Assembly: GCF_007670255.1 (NCBI RefSeq)
Contig: NZ_SZVS01000006.1
Span: 1 to 64,000, forward strand
Origin: Paenarthrobacter nicotinovorans
GTDB taxonomy: Bacteria > Actinomycetota > Actinomycetes > Actinomycetales > Micrococcaceae
Direction of reading: 5' to 3'
DNA length: 64,000 nucleotides
Program-made: the position numbers and the translations under genes
Shown: in pieces, positions 41,309 through 50,300 of the stretch
How positions within the stretch are numbered: position 1 is the stretch's first letter
Layout: each line of letters begins with the position of its first letter
Notes under the pieces: model-generated
What the model was told of the DNA's origin: nothing
The model's input: the letters and a program-made list of their open reading frames with translations, nothing else
Database searches by the model: none

Positions 41309-44300
41309 TCAGCGGGTTTGCAGTGGAGAACCGTCCAAGGCGCGCTCTTCGATCAGCTTCCCGCCCAGAATACGCTCGACGGCAGCCCGCCCAAAGACCC
41401 TCGATTCCTCGATGGTTTCGTCCTCCGGACTTGGAATATCTTCCGGGGCAGCAACCGGGGCCGCTTGCGTCCGGACGGGTGCCTGGACCCGCCCTGCCTG
41501 GGCCTCGGGGCTGTTGGTCAGCCGTTGGTACAGGCTCTGGCGGCCGTTGGAATTGCCCGACGGCGCGTCCTCCTCGAGCGTGGCAACGGAACCGTGCGCT
41601 TCGTCGGGTTGCGTCGCCAAGGAAGGCCAGGTGGGGACGGGGCTGGGCTGGCCGGTTCCGGGTGCCGGGGCGTTGCTTACGGCGGCGGCTTGGGTACCTG
41701 GCCAGCTCGACGCCGGTGCGACGTCCCAGCTGGAGCTTGGGTTCTGCTCGGCGTTGGTTGGGTGACCGTAGGATGCGGTTGCCGTCTCCGGGACCTGGGC
41801 TGCGGCGGGCTCGTACTCGGGGGCAGCCACTGACGGTGTGGGGGCTTCCTCGGGAGTTGACCTTGCCTTGCCCACGTTGGATTCGCTTCCAACCACCCAT
41901 GTGCCTGGGGCCTGCTCTACTGCGCGGGACCACGGGTCGTCGGACGGTGTGGGCGCGGCGGGGGCTGTAGGTGCGGCGGGTGCTCCAGCTGTGACGGGTG
42001 CCTGCGCCCGTGCTGATGACGCAGCGGGGCCGGTTGCAGGGGAAGCCTGGGGGTACCCCTGAGACGGAGTTCCCCGGCCGTGGCCGGCCGGTGGTTCCCA
42101 ATCAGCCGGTGGTTCTTCATCCAACGGCGGGGCGTCCTCGTCCAATGGCGGTCCCCAGTCGTCATCGGGGTAGGAATAGTCGCCATCGGAAGCGGCCGAA
42201 GCGGCGGGTGCGGCCGCTGCGGGAGCTGCTGCTGCGGGTGCTGGGGCAGAAGGCGCTGCGGGAGTTGCCTGGTTGGCGGGCAGGGGACGTGCGGCACCCC
42301 GGATTGTCGGGGACACTGCAGTGGAAGAGGCCTGGACCTCTGCGTGGCTCGGTTCCGCTGGTGCTGGGGCCACTGGTGCCGCAGGCGCCAAACCCCATGC
42401 GGAGTCAACCGCCGACACCTGTGCCGGGGCTGATACCTGTACCGGGGCCGATGACTCAGCCGCCGACGAGTCAACAGGAGTGCCCGGTGTGGATGGGGCA
42501 GCCGGGGTTTCCCGGCTAGTAGGCGCTTTTGGGTTTGGCTCAGAGCTCGCTGAGCTGTTGCCGCCAACCACTGCGACGATCTGGCAGTCAATGCCGATGG
42601 TCTTGTGGATTGCTTGGCGTAGGTTCTCGGAATGGTCTGCGCGTCCAAAAGCACCGGCAAGGCCGCCGGTAGTGAACGCGAGGGTAAGCACCTGTCCGTC
42701 GAACTGGGCGACCTGTGCGTTGGGCTCAACGAGTGCCCACGTACTGCGCTTGATCTTGGTCAGTGTCTGCAGCACGTCCGGCCACGCCCGGCGAAGGGCC
42801 TCGACGTCGCCGCCACCTGCGGGAGCGGGGCCCGGAGTCGCAGCTGCCGGTGCCGCGGCCGGGGTTGCCTGCGGAGCCGCGTGCTCTGTCGGTTGGGTGG
42901 CCCGCTGATGGACGGCGTCCTGCTTGGCGGGTGCCTGCTGTGCCGGAGCCTGCTGGGGAGCGGCTGTTTGGGCCGTGCGGTCGGCGGCAGGGCGATCCTC
43001 GACTGGCCAGTCGTTGGTCGAAACGCGCGGGGCTGTCAGCCCTTCGCGTGCTGTGGCATCGGTAGACGGCGCCTGGGCAGGAGCGGCCGATGGGGCAGCA
43101 CCAGCAGAAGCCGGGCTTGCTTCGGTACGAGTGCCCGCAACCTCCGGAACCGATGCTGCTGCTTGGGCGGGAGCTGCAGCGGGCGCCGCCTGTGCCGGCG
43201 CAGTAGCAGAAGGAGCTGCCGCCGTCGGGACCGCAGCAGCAGGCGTCGTTGCAGCAACGACCGGTGTACCGGCGTCGCCCGCGTAATTCAGGCGACGTTC
43301 CACGCGGTCTATGCGTGCGGCGATTCCCCGCTCGGTTTGCTCGGAGCTGGGCAGCAGAATGCGCGCGCAGAGCAGCTCAAGGTGCAGCCGCGGTGACGTG
43401 GCGCCGGTCATCTCGGTGAGGGCGGTGTTGGTGACGTCGGCAGCGCGGGAGAGCTCGGCGGCACCGAGGTTGGTGGCTTGGTTGCGCATCCGGGCGATCT
43501 GGTCCTCGGGCATCCCGCGGAGGATCGCCTGGGCACTTTCGGGCATGGCCTGGACGATGATGAGATCGCGGAACCGCTCCAGGAGGTCTTCGACGAAGCG
43601 TCGGGGATCGTGGCCGGTTTGTATGACCCGGTCAACTGCCCGGAAGACCGTGGCGGCATCGGCGGCCGCAACGGCGTCGACGATGTCATCGAGCAGGGAC
43701 GCGTGTGTGTAGCCGAGCAGCGCCACCGCGAGTTCGTAGTCCAAACCGTTGGGGCCGGCGCCCGCCATGAGCTGGTCGAGCACCGAAAGGGTGTCACGGA
43801 CAGAGCCGCCGCCGGCGCGGATCACCAGGGAGAGCACACCCGGGGCGACAGGAACGTTTTCCTGCCTGCAGAGCAGCTCAAGGTACTGCATGAGCGGCTC
43901 CGGCGGCACCAACCGGAAGGGGTAGTGGTGCGTGCGGGAGCGGATGGTGCCGATGACCTTGTCCGGCTCCGTGGTGGCGAAGATGAACTTGATGTGTTCC
44001 GGCGGCTCTTCGACGATCTTGAGGAGCGCATTGAAGCCAGCCGACGTGACCATATGGGCCTCGTCGATGATGAAGATCTTGTAGCGGTCGCGGACCGGGG
44101 CGAACGTAGCGCGCTCGCGGAGGTCGCGGGCATCGTCCACGCCACCGTGGCTGGCGGCATCGATCTCGATCACGTCCAGCGAACCCGAACCGCCGCGGGC
44201 CAGTTCGACGCAGCTGGGGCACGTGCCGCAGGGGGTGTCAGTGGGGCCCTCGGCACAATTCAGGCAGCGTGCAAGGATGCGGGCGGAGGTGGTCTTGCCG

Positions 44301-44449
44301 CAGCCGCGCGGGCCGGAGAAGAGGTAGGCGTGGTTCACGCGGTTCTTCCGGAGCGCCGTCATCAGCGGCTCCGTGACGTGTTCCTGCCCGATAACGTCCG
44401 CGAAAGAGTCCGGGCGGTACCTTCGATACAGGGCAGTTGTAACAGTCAC
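41309..44449 (-). CDS. dnaX: DNA polymerase III subunits gamma and tau
   Basis: A 1046-residue clamp-loader ATPase. Its N-terminal AAA+ module has the Walker A SGPRGCGKTT (45-54), a zinc-binding Cys set (C62, C65, C74, C77, C80), the Walker B-type DEAHMVTSAGFNALLK and the sensor FATTEPDKVIGTIRSR. Residues beyond about 380 are a long Ala/Pro-rich, probably disordered region interrupted by a small folded part near 560-660 that should bind the polymerase. I see no A-rich slippage site, so a separate gamma form is not apparent. It is followed by recR and preceded by the SRP RNA gene. Confidence 0.97.
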   Translation of the reverse strand: MTVTTALYRRYRPDSFADVIGQEHVTEPLMTALRKNRVNHAYLFSGPRGCGKTTSARILARCLNCAEGPTDTPCGTCPSCVELARGGSGSLDVIEIDAASHGGVDDARDLRERATFAPVRDRYKIFIIDEAHMVTSAGFNALLKIVEEPPEHIKFIFATTEPDKVIGTIRSRTHHYPFRLVPPEPLMQYLELLCRQENVPVAPGVLSLVIRAGGGSVRDTLSVLDQLMAGAGPNGLDYELAVALLGYTHASLLDDIVDAVAAADAATVFRAVDRVIQTGHDPRRFVEDLLERFRDLIIVQAMPESAQAILRGMPEDQIARMRNQATNLGAAELSRAADVTNTALTEMTGATSPRLHLELLCARILLPSSEQTERGIAARIDRVERRLNYAGDAGTPVVAATTPAAAVPTAAAPSATAPAQAAPAAAPAQAAASVPEVAGTRTEASPASAGAAPSAAPAQAPSTDATAREGLTAPRVSTNDWPVEDRPAADRTAQTAAPQQAPAQQAPAKQDAVHQRATQPTEHAAPQATPAAAPAAATPGPAPAGGGDVEALRRAWPDVLQTLTKIKRSTWALVEPNAQVAQFDGQVLTLAFTTGGLAGAFGRADHSENLRQAIHKTIGIDCQIVAVVGGNSSASSEPNPKAPTSRETPAAPSTPGTPVDSSAAESSAPVQVSAPAQVSAVDSAWGLAPAAPVAPAPAEPSHAEVQASSTAVSPTIRGAARPLPANQATPAAPSAPAPAAAAPAAAAPAASAASDGDYSYPDDDWGPPLDEDAPPLDEEPPADWEPPAGHGRGTPSQGYPQASPATGPAASSARAQAPVTAGAPAAPTAPAAPTPSDDPWSRAVEQAPGTWVVGSESNVGKARSTPEEAPTPSVAAPEYEPAAAQVPETATASYGHPTNAEQNPSSSWDVAPASSWPGTQAAAVSNAPAPGTGQPSPVPTWPSLATQPDEAHGSVATLEEDAPSGNSNGRQSLYQRLTNSPEAQAGRVQAPVRTQAAPVAAPEDIPSPEDETIEESRVFGRAAVERILGGKLIEERALDGSPLQTR

Positions 44450-44487
44450 AAGTGAAACCTACCTATAGGGACTGACATTTAAATAAG

Positions 44488-44577
44488 AGACCCCTCATGC
44501 ACCCGCCAGAGCCCATCTACCCTTGCTACCTTCCGGTCCTGGGGGAGTTCAACAGGATGACGCCACATGAGGGGCCG
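44488..44577 (-). ncRNA. ffs: Small signal recognition particle RNA (4.5S type)
   Basis: On the minus strand the sequence folds as one long hairpin. CCCCTCATG near the 5' end pairs with CATGAGGGG near the 3' end. The tip carries the universal SRP motif CCAGGACCGGAAGGTAGCAA: a GGAA tetraloop closed by C-G, with the AGCA internal loop that contacts Ffh. The length of about 90 bases is right for bacterial 4.5S RNA. An AT-rich stretch follows the 3' end. It lies just upstream of dnaX, a familiar position. Confidence 0.9.
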
Positions 44578-44739
44578 TCGACAAGCTTACCCGAACTTGG
44601 TTCGGCGTTCGAATCGGCCTCAGCCGGTGTGGAAAACGCTCGACGGCGGGTGGTTGTGCCGGCTTTTATGTCGGGGCCCGCTGGTAGACACATTGATACT
44701 TGCCACATTCGTCGGAGAGGTCTGCAACTGTGAAGTGTC

Positions 44740-45006
44740 ATGGGTAGCGGTGATTGGTTGGACCCTCGCAGTGTCTCCGGGGAGATACACAAAGATGTAC
44801 TCGCCGTTGTTCGACTGTTGGCTGAGTCGGGGTGGCGGTTGAGACGCCAGGGTCACAAGTTCTATTTGTACTGCCCTTGTGGGCCGACCGGAGCCCAGCT
44901 GAGGGTTGACGGTACGCCGAAGAACGCAACGCTACGCGCCAAGGTTCTATTGCGGGACGCTCGCCGATGCCCGGGGCAGCATGATCTTCTAAGGAGTCGA
45001 CGATAG
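44740..45006 (+). CDS. Small protein, possible HicA-like toxin
   Basis: An 88-residue basic protein. Residues 17-70 (KDVLAVVRLLAESGWRLRRQGHK, FYLYCPCG, VDGTPKN) loosely follow the double-stranded-RNA-binding-like fold of HicA mRNA interferases, with GHKFYLYCPCG where HicA has its GSHxxF motif. This is a weak match. The start at ATG 44740 has no close ribosome binding site. It ends 38 bases before an HTH gene, giving a toxin-antitoxin-like order. Both genes are slightly lower in GC than their neighbours. It could equally be an unrelated small protein. Confidence 0.45.
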   Translation: MGSGDWLDPRSVSGEIHKDVLAVVRLLAESGWRLRRQGHKFYLYCPCGPTGAQLRVDGTPKNATLRAKVLLRDARRCPGQHDLLRSRR

Positions 45007-45036
45007 CTGTTGTCACTTGTCAACAGGTTCGATAAT
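45007..45036 (+). promoter_or_regulatory. Promoter and inverted repeat giving a probable leaderless transcript
   Basis: TTGTCA (45010-45015) and GATAAT (45031-45036) are 15 bases apart. Transcription would begin at about 45043-45045, the ATG of the HTH gene itself. CTGTTG (45007-45012) and CAACAG (45021-45026) form a perfect dyad over the -35 region, fitting autorepression. Confidence 0.5.
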
Positions 45037-45044
45037 GTGGGGCT

Positions 45045-45536
45045 ATGACAATGGACCAGACGTTTGAGGTACGCCTCCGCCTCAAGGCGCTCTCAGAAGA
45101 GGTTGAGGACTCGCTGGTGGAGTATCTGGGCGCCCTTGTGTCGCGGTTTTCCGGGGTTCCTTACGTGACGATTTTTCAGGACGCCACTAGCGGCTTGGAG
45201 GCTGCCCACCGCCTTTTGGGGCGAGTTAAGGATTTCGGATGTGAGGTCGTTTCCGTAGATCCGGACTTTGTAACCCGGACCGAGATTGCTGAACGGCTGG
45301 GTGCGTCCCGGCAGGCTGTGTCGCATTGGGTCTCCGGGCAGCGCCAGGCGGAATTCCCGTTTCCGCTTCCCGCCATTCAGACCGGCATCTCACTATGGTG
45401 CTGGTCGGACGTTGTTGACTGGGCCCGGGCCTCGAAACACCTCGCCGACGAAGAGGATGTCTCACTTTTGTCGGCTGACGAGATTGCTGTTGTTAATGGG
45501 GAGTTGGCGGCCGGTCGAACGCCCGTATTCGCTTGA
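45045..45536 (+). CDS. HTH protein, putative antitoxin or regulator
   Basis: A 163-residue protein. The N-terminal part (1-75) looks like an alpha-beta domain of HicB type or similar (FEVRLRLKALSEEVEDSLVEYLG). Residues 78-100 form a helix-turn-helix (RTEIAERLGASRQAVSHWVSG), followed by FPLPAIQTGISLWCWSDVVDWA, a pattern seen in HTH proteins that resemble MerR/excisionase readers. No ribosome binding site precedes the ATG at 45045, which supports a leaderless mRNA. It pairs with the small gene at 44740. Confidence 0.68.
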   Translation: MTMDQTFEVRLRLKALSEEVEDSLVEYLGALVSRFSGVPYVTIFQDATSGLEAAHRLLGRVKDFGCEVVSVDPDFVTRTEIAERLGASRQAVSHWVSGQRQAEFPFPLPAIQTGISLWCWSDVVDWARASKHLADEEDVSLLSADEIAVVNGELAAGRTPVFA

Positions 45537-45548
45537 GGGCTGTGGGTC

Positions 45549-45872
45549 TCACCGCCACCCACTAACCGGCCACGTCATGAAAGCCGGTTCCTCGTAGGGG
45601 TGCGCCGCCCGCAGGGCCAGCACTACGCCGTCGAGCGCTGCTTCCCCAACCACGCACTCAGCGCGGATTTCCGGCACCTGCTCCTCTATCCCCACCTCTC
45701 CTATGAACGGCTGGGCGCCGGGCTGGGGAGTGAACCGGCCAGTGCCTGGGGAAGTGTAAAAACAGTGGGAGTAGTCGCCGATCCGACCCGCGCCTGCGTC
45801 TCCCATGGCCAACAGAACTTCTTCGATATGCGTCTCCGGGACGTAAACCACCAGTGCATGAAGCTGCGTCAT
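45549..45872 (-). CDS. NIF3-like C-terminal (YqfO-type, PII-like) domain protein
   Basis: A 107-residue single-domain protein: LVVYVPETHIEEVLLAMGDAGAGRIGDYSHCFYTSPGTGRFTP and the end AAHPYEEPAFMTWPV are the signature of the PII/CutA-like domain found inserted in NIF3/YqfO proteins and as stand-alone proteins. The function is unknown. The start is ATG 45872 with a weak ribosome binding site. It converges with the HTH gene, leaving 12 bases between the stops. Confidence 0.83.
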   Translation of the reverse strand: MTQLHALVVYVPETHIEEVLLAMGDAGAGRIGDYSHCFYTSPGTGRFTPQPGAQPFIGEVGIEEQVPEIRAECVVGEAALDGVVLALRAAHPYEEPAFMTWPVSGWR

Positions 45873-46176
45873 GCAGACATCTTGTCACCAAATTTGGCTA
45901 CAAAGCGGTCTCAACCATTGCAAAAGAAGGAACAGCGGCGGACCATGTTTATGTACACCGATTGGGGCAATCTCAAGGTTGTGAGCTGCGGGGCCTGGGG
46001 GCGAGGGGCCGGACCCGGTAGCTCAACGGTAGTGCCGCAAGAATGGGCGCGTTGGGGGCGTCCATTTTTCCGTTAAGGGGACCTTCTTCGCGCGTGCCAG
46101 GCAGTGCCGATTTCCCTCGATTACACGATGCCGAAATTCTCGGGTACAGTAGTATCTGCTTTCGAATCGGAAGCAA
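45873..46176. other. Intergenic region before tRNA-Ser
   Basis: About 300 bases with no supported gene. GGTAGCTCAACGGTAG (46018-46033) resembles a tRNA D-arm, but no anticodon or T-arm follows. TTACAC near 46119 and TACAGT at 46145 could be the promoter of the tRNA gene. Confidence 0.4.
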
Positions 46177-46261
46177 GGAGAATTCGCCTAGCGGCCTATG
46201 GCGCACGCCTGGAACGCGTGTTGGGTTAACGCCCTCGGGGGTTCAAATCCCCCATTCTCCG
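46177..46261 (+). tRNA. tRNA-Ser (anticodon GGA)
   Basis: An 85-base class II tRNA. The acceptor stem is GGAGAAT with ATTCTCC and discriminator G. The anticodon stem ACGCC/GCGTG-type encloses CT-GGA-AC, giving anticodon GGA for UCC/UCU serine codons. A long variable arm (TTGGGTTAACGCCCTC) and the T-arm GGGGGTTCAAATCCCCC are clear. CCA is not encoded. A hairpin terminator follows 6 bases later. Confidence 0.95.
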
Positions 46262-46266
46262 CGTTT

Positions 46267-46294
46267 GGCCCCAGTCTTCGGACTGGGGCCTTTT
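46267..46294 (+). terminator. Rho-independent terminator of tRNA-Ser
   Basis: GGCCCCAGTC, the stable loop TTCG, GACTGGGGCC, then TTTT: a textbook intrinsic terminator. Confidence 0.95.
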
Positions 46295-46300
46295 GCGTTC

Positions 46301-47239
46301 CTAGGAAGCTACCTCGGCGTCCGCTTGCTGCTCCGCATCCTGCTGCTGCGCTTCGGCCACCCGCTCCAAGACCTCGCGGCACGCTGCGGTTGCCGGGTGG
46401 ATCCTGCCCGCGGTCCTGGTGGAAGTGAACACGGTTCGCTTGGGCAGGCCCGGAAGATCCAGCAGTTGGACTGTCCGGCTCCGGCCCGTCCAGACGAGGT
46501 CCGGCATGAGGGCCACGGCATTGCCCGATTCGATGAGTCGGATTTGCGCTTGGAGGTCGGCGGTTTCGTAGCGCACGTCAGGTTCGAAGCCAGCCGATCG
46601 GCATGCCTGCTCGGCCCAGTGGCGGGAGGCGGCACCCCTCGGCTCCATGACCCACGGCATGGACGCGGTGTCCGCGAGCGAGGAAACAGTCTCCCCACCC
46701 AACCCGACCGGGGGAGTGGCCAGGCGAATGGCGTCGCTGGTCAGCGTGACGCGGTCCAACCCGCTGTGGTGCGGCGCAGCATGTCCGGGGTACTGCTCGG
46801 CCACCACCAGATCGAAGTCCCGCGCCCACGTTTCGTAGAGGGCTGTCTCCGGTTCACGCTGGGTCATTTCCACCCGCACTTCCGGGTACTCCTCGCGCAT
46901 GATGCTGAGGAAGCCGGGCAGAAGCGCCAGTGCGGCTGATTGGAAGACGGCCAGCCTGACTGTTCCCGTCACCATGGACAAGGAAGCGGCGAGTTCGGTT
47001 TCGGCCCGCTCCAGGGTCTCCAGCAGGGCCGCGGTGTGGGCGACCAGGATCTCTGCCTGCGGCGTGAGCTGCACCCGGCGTCCGGCCTTGCGCAGCAGTT
47101 CCACCCCGGCTTCCTTCTCCAGGAGCGTCAATTGCTGGGACACGGACGAGGGGCTGTACTGCATCGCGTCGGCCACTTCGGCGAGGGTGCCGCGGATCTT
47201 CAATTCGTGCAGCAAACGCAGCCTGCGGACGTCCAGCAC
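46301..47239 (-). CDS. LysR-type regulator, probably of putA
   Basis: A 312-residue LysR family regulator. Its N-terminal HTH is RRLRLLHELKIRGTLAEVADAM with recognition helix SPSSVSQQLTLLEKEAGVELL. The C-terminal effector domain (about 90-295) has the usual two-lobe pattern, starting TGTVRLAVFQSAALALLPGFL. I use GTG 47239, five bases after GGAGG; the TTG at 47251 would place that site inside the coding region. It is divergent from putA across about 120 bases, so it likely senses proline or a related compound and controls putA. The Arthrobacter-type tail is Gln/Ala/Glu-rich. Confidence 0.9.
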   Translation of the reverse strand: MLDVRRLRLLHELKIRGTLAEVADAMQYSPSSVSQQLTLLEKEAGVELLRKAGRRVQLTPQAEILVAHTAALLETLERAETELAASLSMVTGTVRLAVFQSAALALLPGFLSIMREEYPEVRVEMTQREPETALYETWARDFDLVVAEQYPGHAAPHHSGLDRVTLTSDAIRLATPPVGLGGETVSSLADTASMPWVMEPRGAASRHWAEQACRSAGFEPDVRYETADLQAQIRLIESGNAVALMPDLVWTGRSRTVQLLDLPGLPKRTVFTSTRTAGRIHPATAACREVLERVAEAQQQDAEQQADAEVAS

Positions 47240-47362
47240 GATGGCCTCCAAAGGTTCGGGATGGGTAATGAATATTCGTCAGAAAAGATCGCTTTTCCTA
47301 ATGAGATTGTAGATCCATACTGATGGAAACAAACAAACTTCTCCGTCTTAGAAGGAGCCCCC

Positions 47363-50300
47363 ATGACCAGCACCCTCCCGGATGCCACAGCCCCGCGCAC
47401 CCAGGATTCCGGGCAGTTCGATGCTCTGGCCCACGAAGCCATTGCCTTGGTCCGCCACTGGTTGACCGAAGCCAGCAAGATTCCCGTCGACGTGTCCGCC
47501 CAGCGCCTCGCCGGCGTCCTGAAGGACCCGAACGGCCTGGAATTCACGGTTGGATTCGTCGACGGCGTCATCCGCCCCGAGGATCTGTCGGTTGCCGGCC
47601 GTAAGCTCGCCGAGCTCGCCCCCAAGGTGCCCAAGTTCCTTCCTTGGTACATGCGCAGCGCTGTCCGCGTAGGCGGCGTCATGGCTCCGATCCTCCCGCA
47701 GGTGGTCATCCCGATCGCCCGGCGCGTTCTCCGCGAAATGGTGGGCCACCTGATTGTTGATGCCACGGACGCCAAGCTTGGCCCGGCGATCGCGAAGATC
47801 AAGCAGGACGGCGTGCACCTGAACGTGAACCTCCTCGGCGAAGCCGTCCTGGGGGAGCACGAAGCACAGCGCCGCCTGGAAGGCACTCTGAAGCTCCTGG
47901 CCCGCGACGACGTCGACTATGTCTCCATCAAGGAATCCTCCACCGTCGCACCGCACTCGCCGTGGGCCTTCGACGAAGCCGTCGACCACGTGGTGGAGAA
48001 GCTCACCCCGCTCTACCGCCTCGCAGCATCCTTCCCCAAGCCCAAGTTCATCAACCTGGACATGGAGGAATACAAGGACCTGAGCATGACCATCGCCGTG
48101 TTCAAGCGCATCCTGGATATGCCCGAGTTCAAGAACCTCGAGGCCGGCATCGTCCTCCAGGCCTACCTCCCCGACGCCCTCGGCGCCATGCAGGAACTGC
48201 AGGAGTGGGCCACGGCCCGTCGCGCCCAGGGTGGCGCACCCATCAAGGTCCGCGTGGTCAAGGGTGCCAACCTTCCCATGGAGCAGGTTGAGGCCTCGCT
48301 GCACGATTGGCCGCTGGCAACGTGGGGCACCAAGCAGGACTCGGATACCAGCTACAAGAACGTCATCAACTACGCCCTCACCCCGGAGCACGTTGACGCT
48401 GTCCGGATCGGCGTCGCCGGCCACAACCTCTTCGACGTCGCGTTCGCCTGGCTCCTTGCCAAGCAGCGGGGGGTCACGGAGGGCATCGAGTTCGAGATGC
48501 TGCTGGGCATGGCAACCGGACAGGCAACGGCTGTCCGCAAGGACGTCGGCAGCCTCCTGCTCTACACACCGGTGGTCCACCCGGGCGAGTTCGACGTCGC
48601 CATCGCCTACCTGATCCGCCGCCTGGAAGAGGGCGCAAGCCAGGAAAACTTCATGTCCGCGGTCTTCGAGCTGAGCGAAAACGAAGCCCTGTTCAAGCGC
48701 GAGCAGCAGCGCTTCCTGAACTCCCTGGCCAACATGAAGGACGAGGTTCCGGCCCCCAACCGCCAGCAGGACCGCCGTCTCGCGGCCGAGCCCGCACCCA
48801 CTGAGGGCTTCCGCAATACCCCGGACACCGACCCCGCCCTGCCGGCAAACCGCGCATGGGGCCGTGACATCCTGGCGCGCATCCCCGGCTCCACGGCAGG
48901 CAACAAGATCGTGGAGTCCACCAAGGTTTCCGATGCCGCCGAGCTCGAGCAGATCATCACGACGGCGGTCGAAGCCGGCAAGGCGTGGGGCGCACGCCCC
49001 GCCGCGGAGCGTGCAGCCATCCTGCACCGCGCCGGTGAAGTCCTGGAGGCCCGCCGTGCCGAACTCCTGGAGGTCATGGCCTCTGAAACCGGCAAGACCA
49101 TCGACCAGGGCGACCCCGAAGTCAGTGAAGCAATCGACTTCGCGCACTACTACGCCGAGCGCGCCAAGGACCTGGAAACGGTCGACGGCGCCACGTTCGT
49201 CCCAGCCAACCTCACCGTCGTGACACCCCCGTGGAACTTCCCGGTGGCGATCCCCGCTGGTTCGACCCTCGCGGCACTGGCCTCAGGTTCCGCCGTCGTC
49301 ATTAAGCCTGCAAAGCAGGCCCGCCGCTCCGGTTCCGTCATGGTGGATGCCCTCTGGGAGGCCGGCGTGCCGAAGGACGTGCTGGCACTCGTCCAGCTCG
49401 AAGAGCGTGACCTCGGTACCCAGCTGGTCTCGCACCCCAGCGTTGACCGCGTCATCCTGACCGGTGGCTACGAAACGGCCGAGCTTTTCCGTTCCTTCCG
49501 CCAGGACCTGCCCCTGCTCGCGGAGACTTCCGGTAAGAACGCGATCATCGTGACCCCGAGCGCCGACCTTGACCTCGCCGCGAAGGACGTTGTGTACTCC
49601 GCGTTTGGACATGCAGGACAGAAGTGCTCCGCTGCGTCCCTGGTGATCCTGGTCGGTTCGGTGGCCAAGTCCGCCCGCTTCCACAACCAGCTCATCGACG
49701 CCGCCCGCTCCCTGACCGTGGGCTACCCGGAAAACGCCACCACGCAGATGGGCCCGATCATTGAGCCCGCCAACGGCAAACTCCTCAATGCCCTCACCAC
49801 CCTGGGCGACGGCGAAACGTGGGCCATCAAGCCCGAGCGCCTCGACGAGACCGGCCGTCTGTGGTCCCCGGGCATCCGTTCGGGCGTCAAGCGCGGCTCC
49901 TACTTCCACCTCACCGAGTTCTTCGGCCCGGTACTCGGCGTCATGACCGCTGAAACCTTGGAAGAAGCCATCGCCATCCAGAACGAGATCGAATACGGCC
50001 TGACCGCCGGCCTGCACTCCCTGGACTCCGCTGAAATGGGTGTCTGGCTGGACAAGATCCAGGCGGGAAACCTGTACGTCAACCGCGGGATCACCGGTGC
50101 GATCGTGCAGCGCCAGCCGTTCGGTGGGTGGAAGAAGTCGGCCGTCGGTGCCGGAACCAAGGCTGGTGGACCGAACTACCTGATCGGTCTGGGCAGCTGG
50201 GTTCCCGCCGAAGCCAAGGCCAAGCGCGGCACCGTCCTTGAAGGTGCAGCCTCGCAGATCCTCGCCGCGGCCAAGTCCGCAGACGTCACCGCCGAGGAAT

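Noticed and set aside
44497..44733. Frame overlapping the SRP RNA gene
   Set aside because: It runs through the conserved SRP hairpin on the opposite strand and has no ribosome binding site or protein-like content.
46018..46175. tRNA-like D-arm GGTAGCTCAACGGTAG and a later TTCGAATC in front of tRNA-Ser
   Set aside because: The pieces are too far apart, with no anticodon stem or matching acceptor stem. TTCGAATC lies in a small local hairpin.
47348..49147. A 599-codon frame opposite putA
   Set aside because: A shadow of putA. It is rich in His/Gly/Val as expected from antisense of GC-rich coding sequence.
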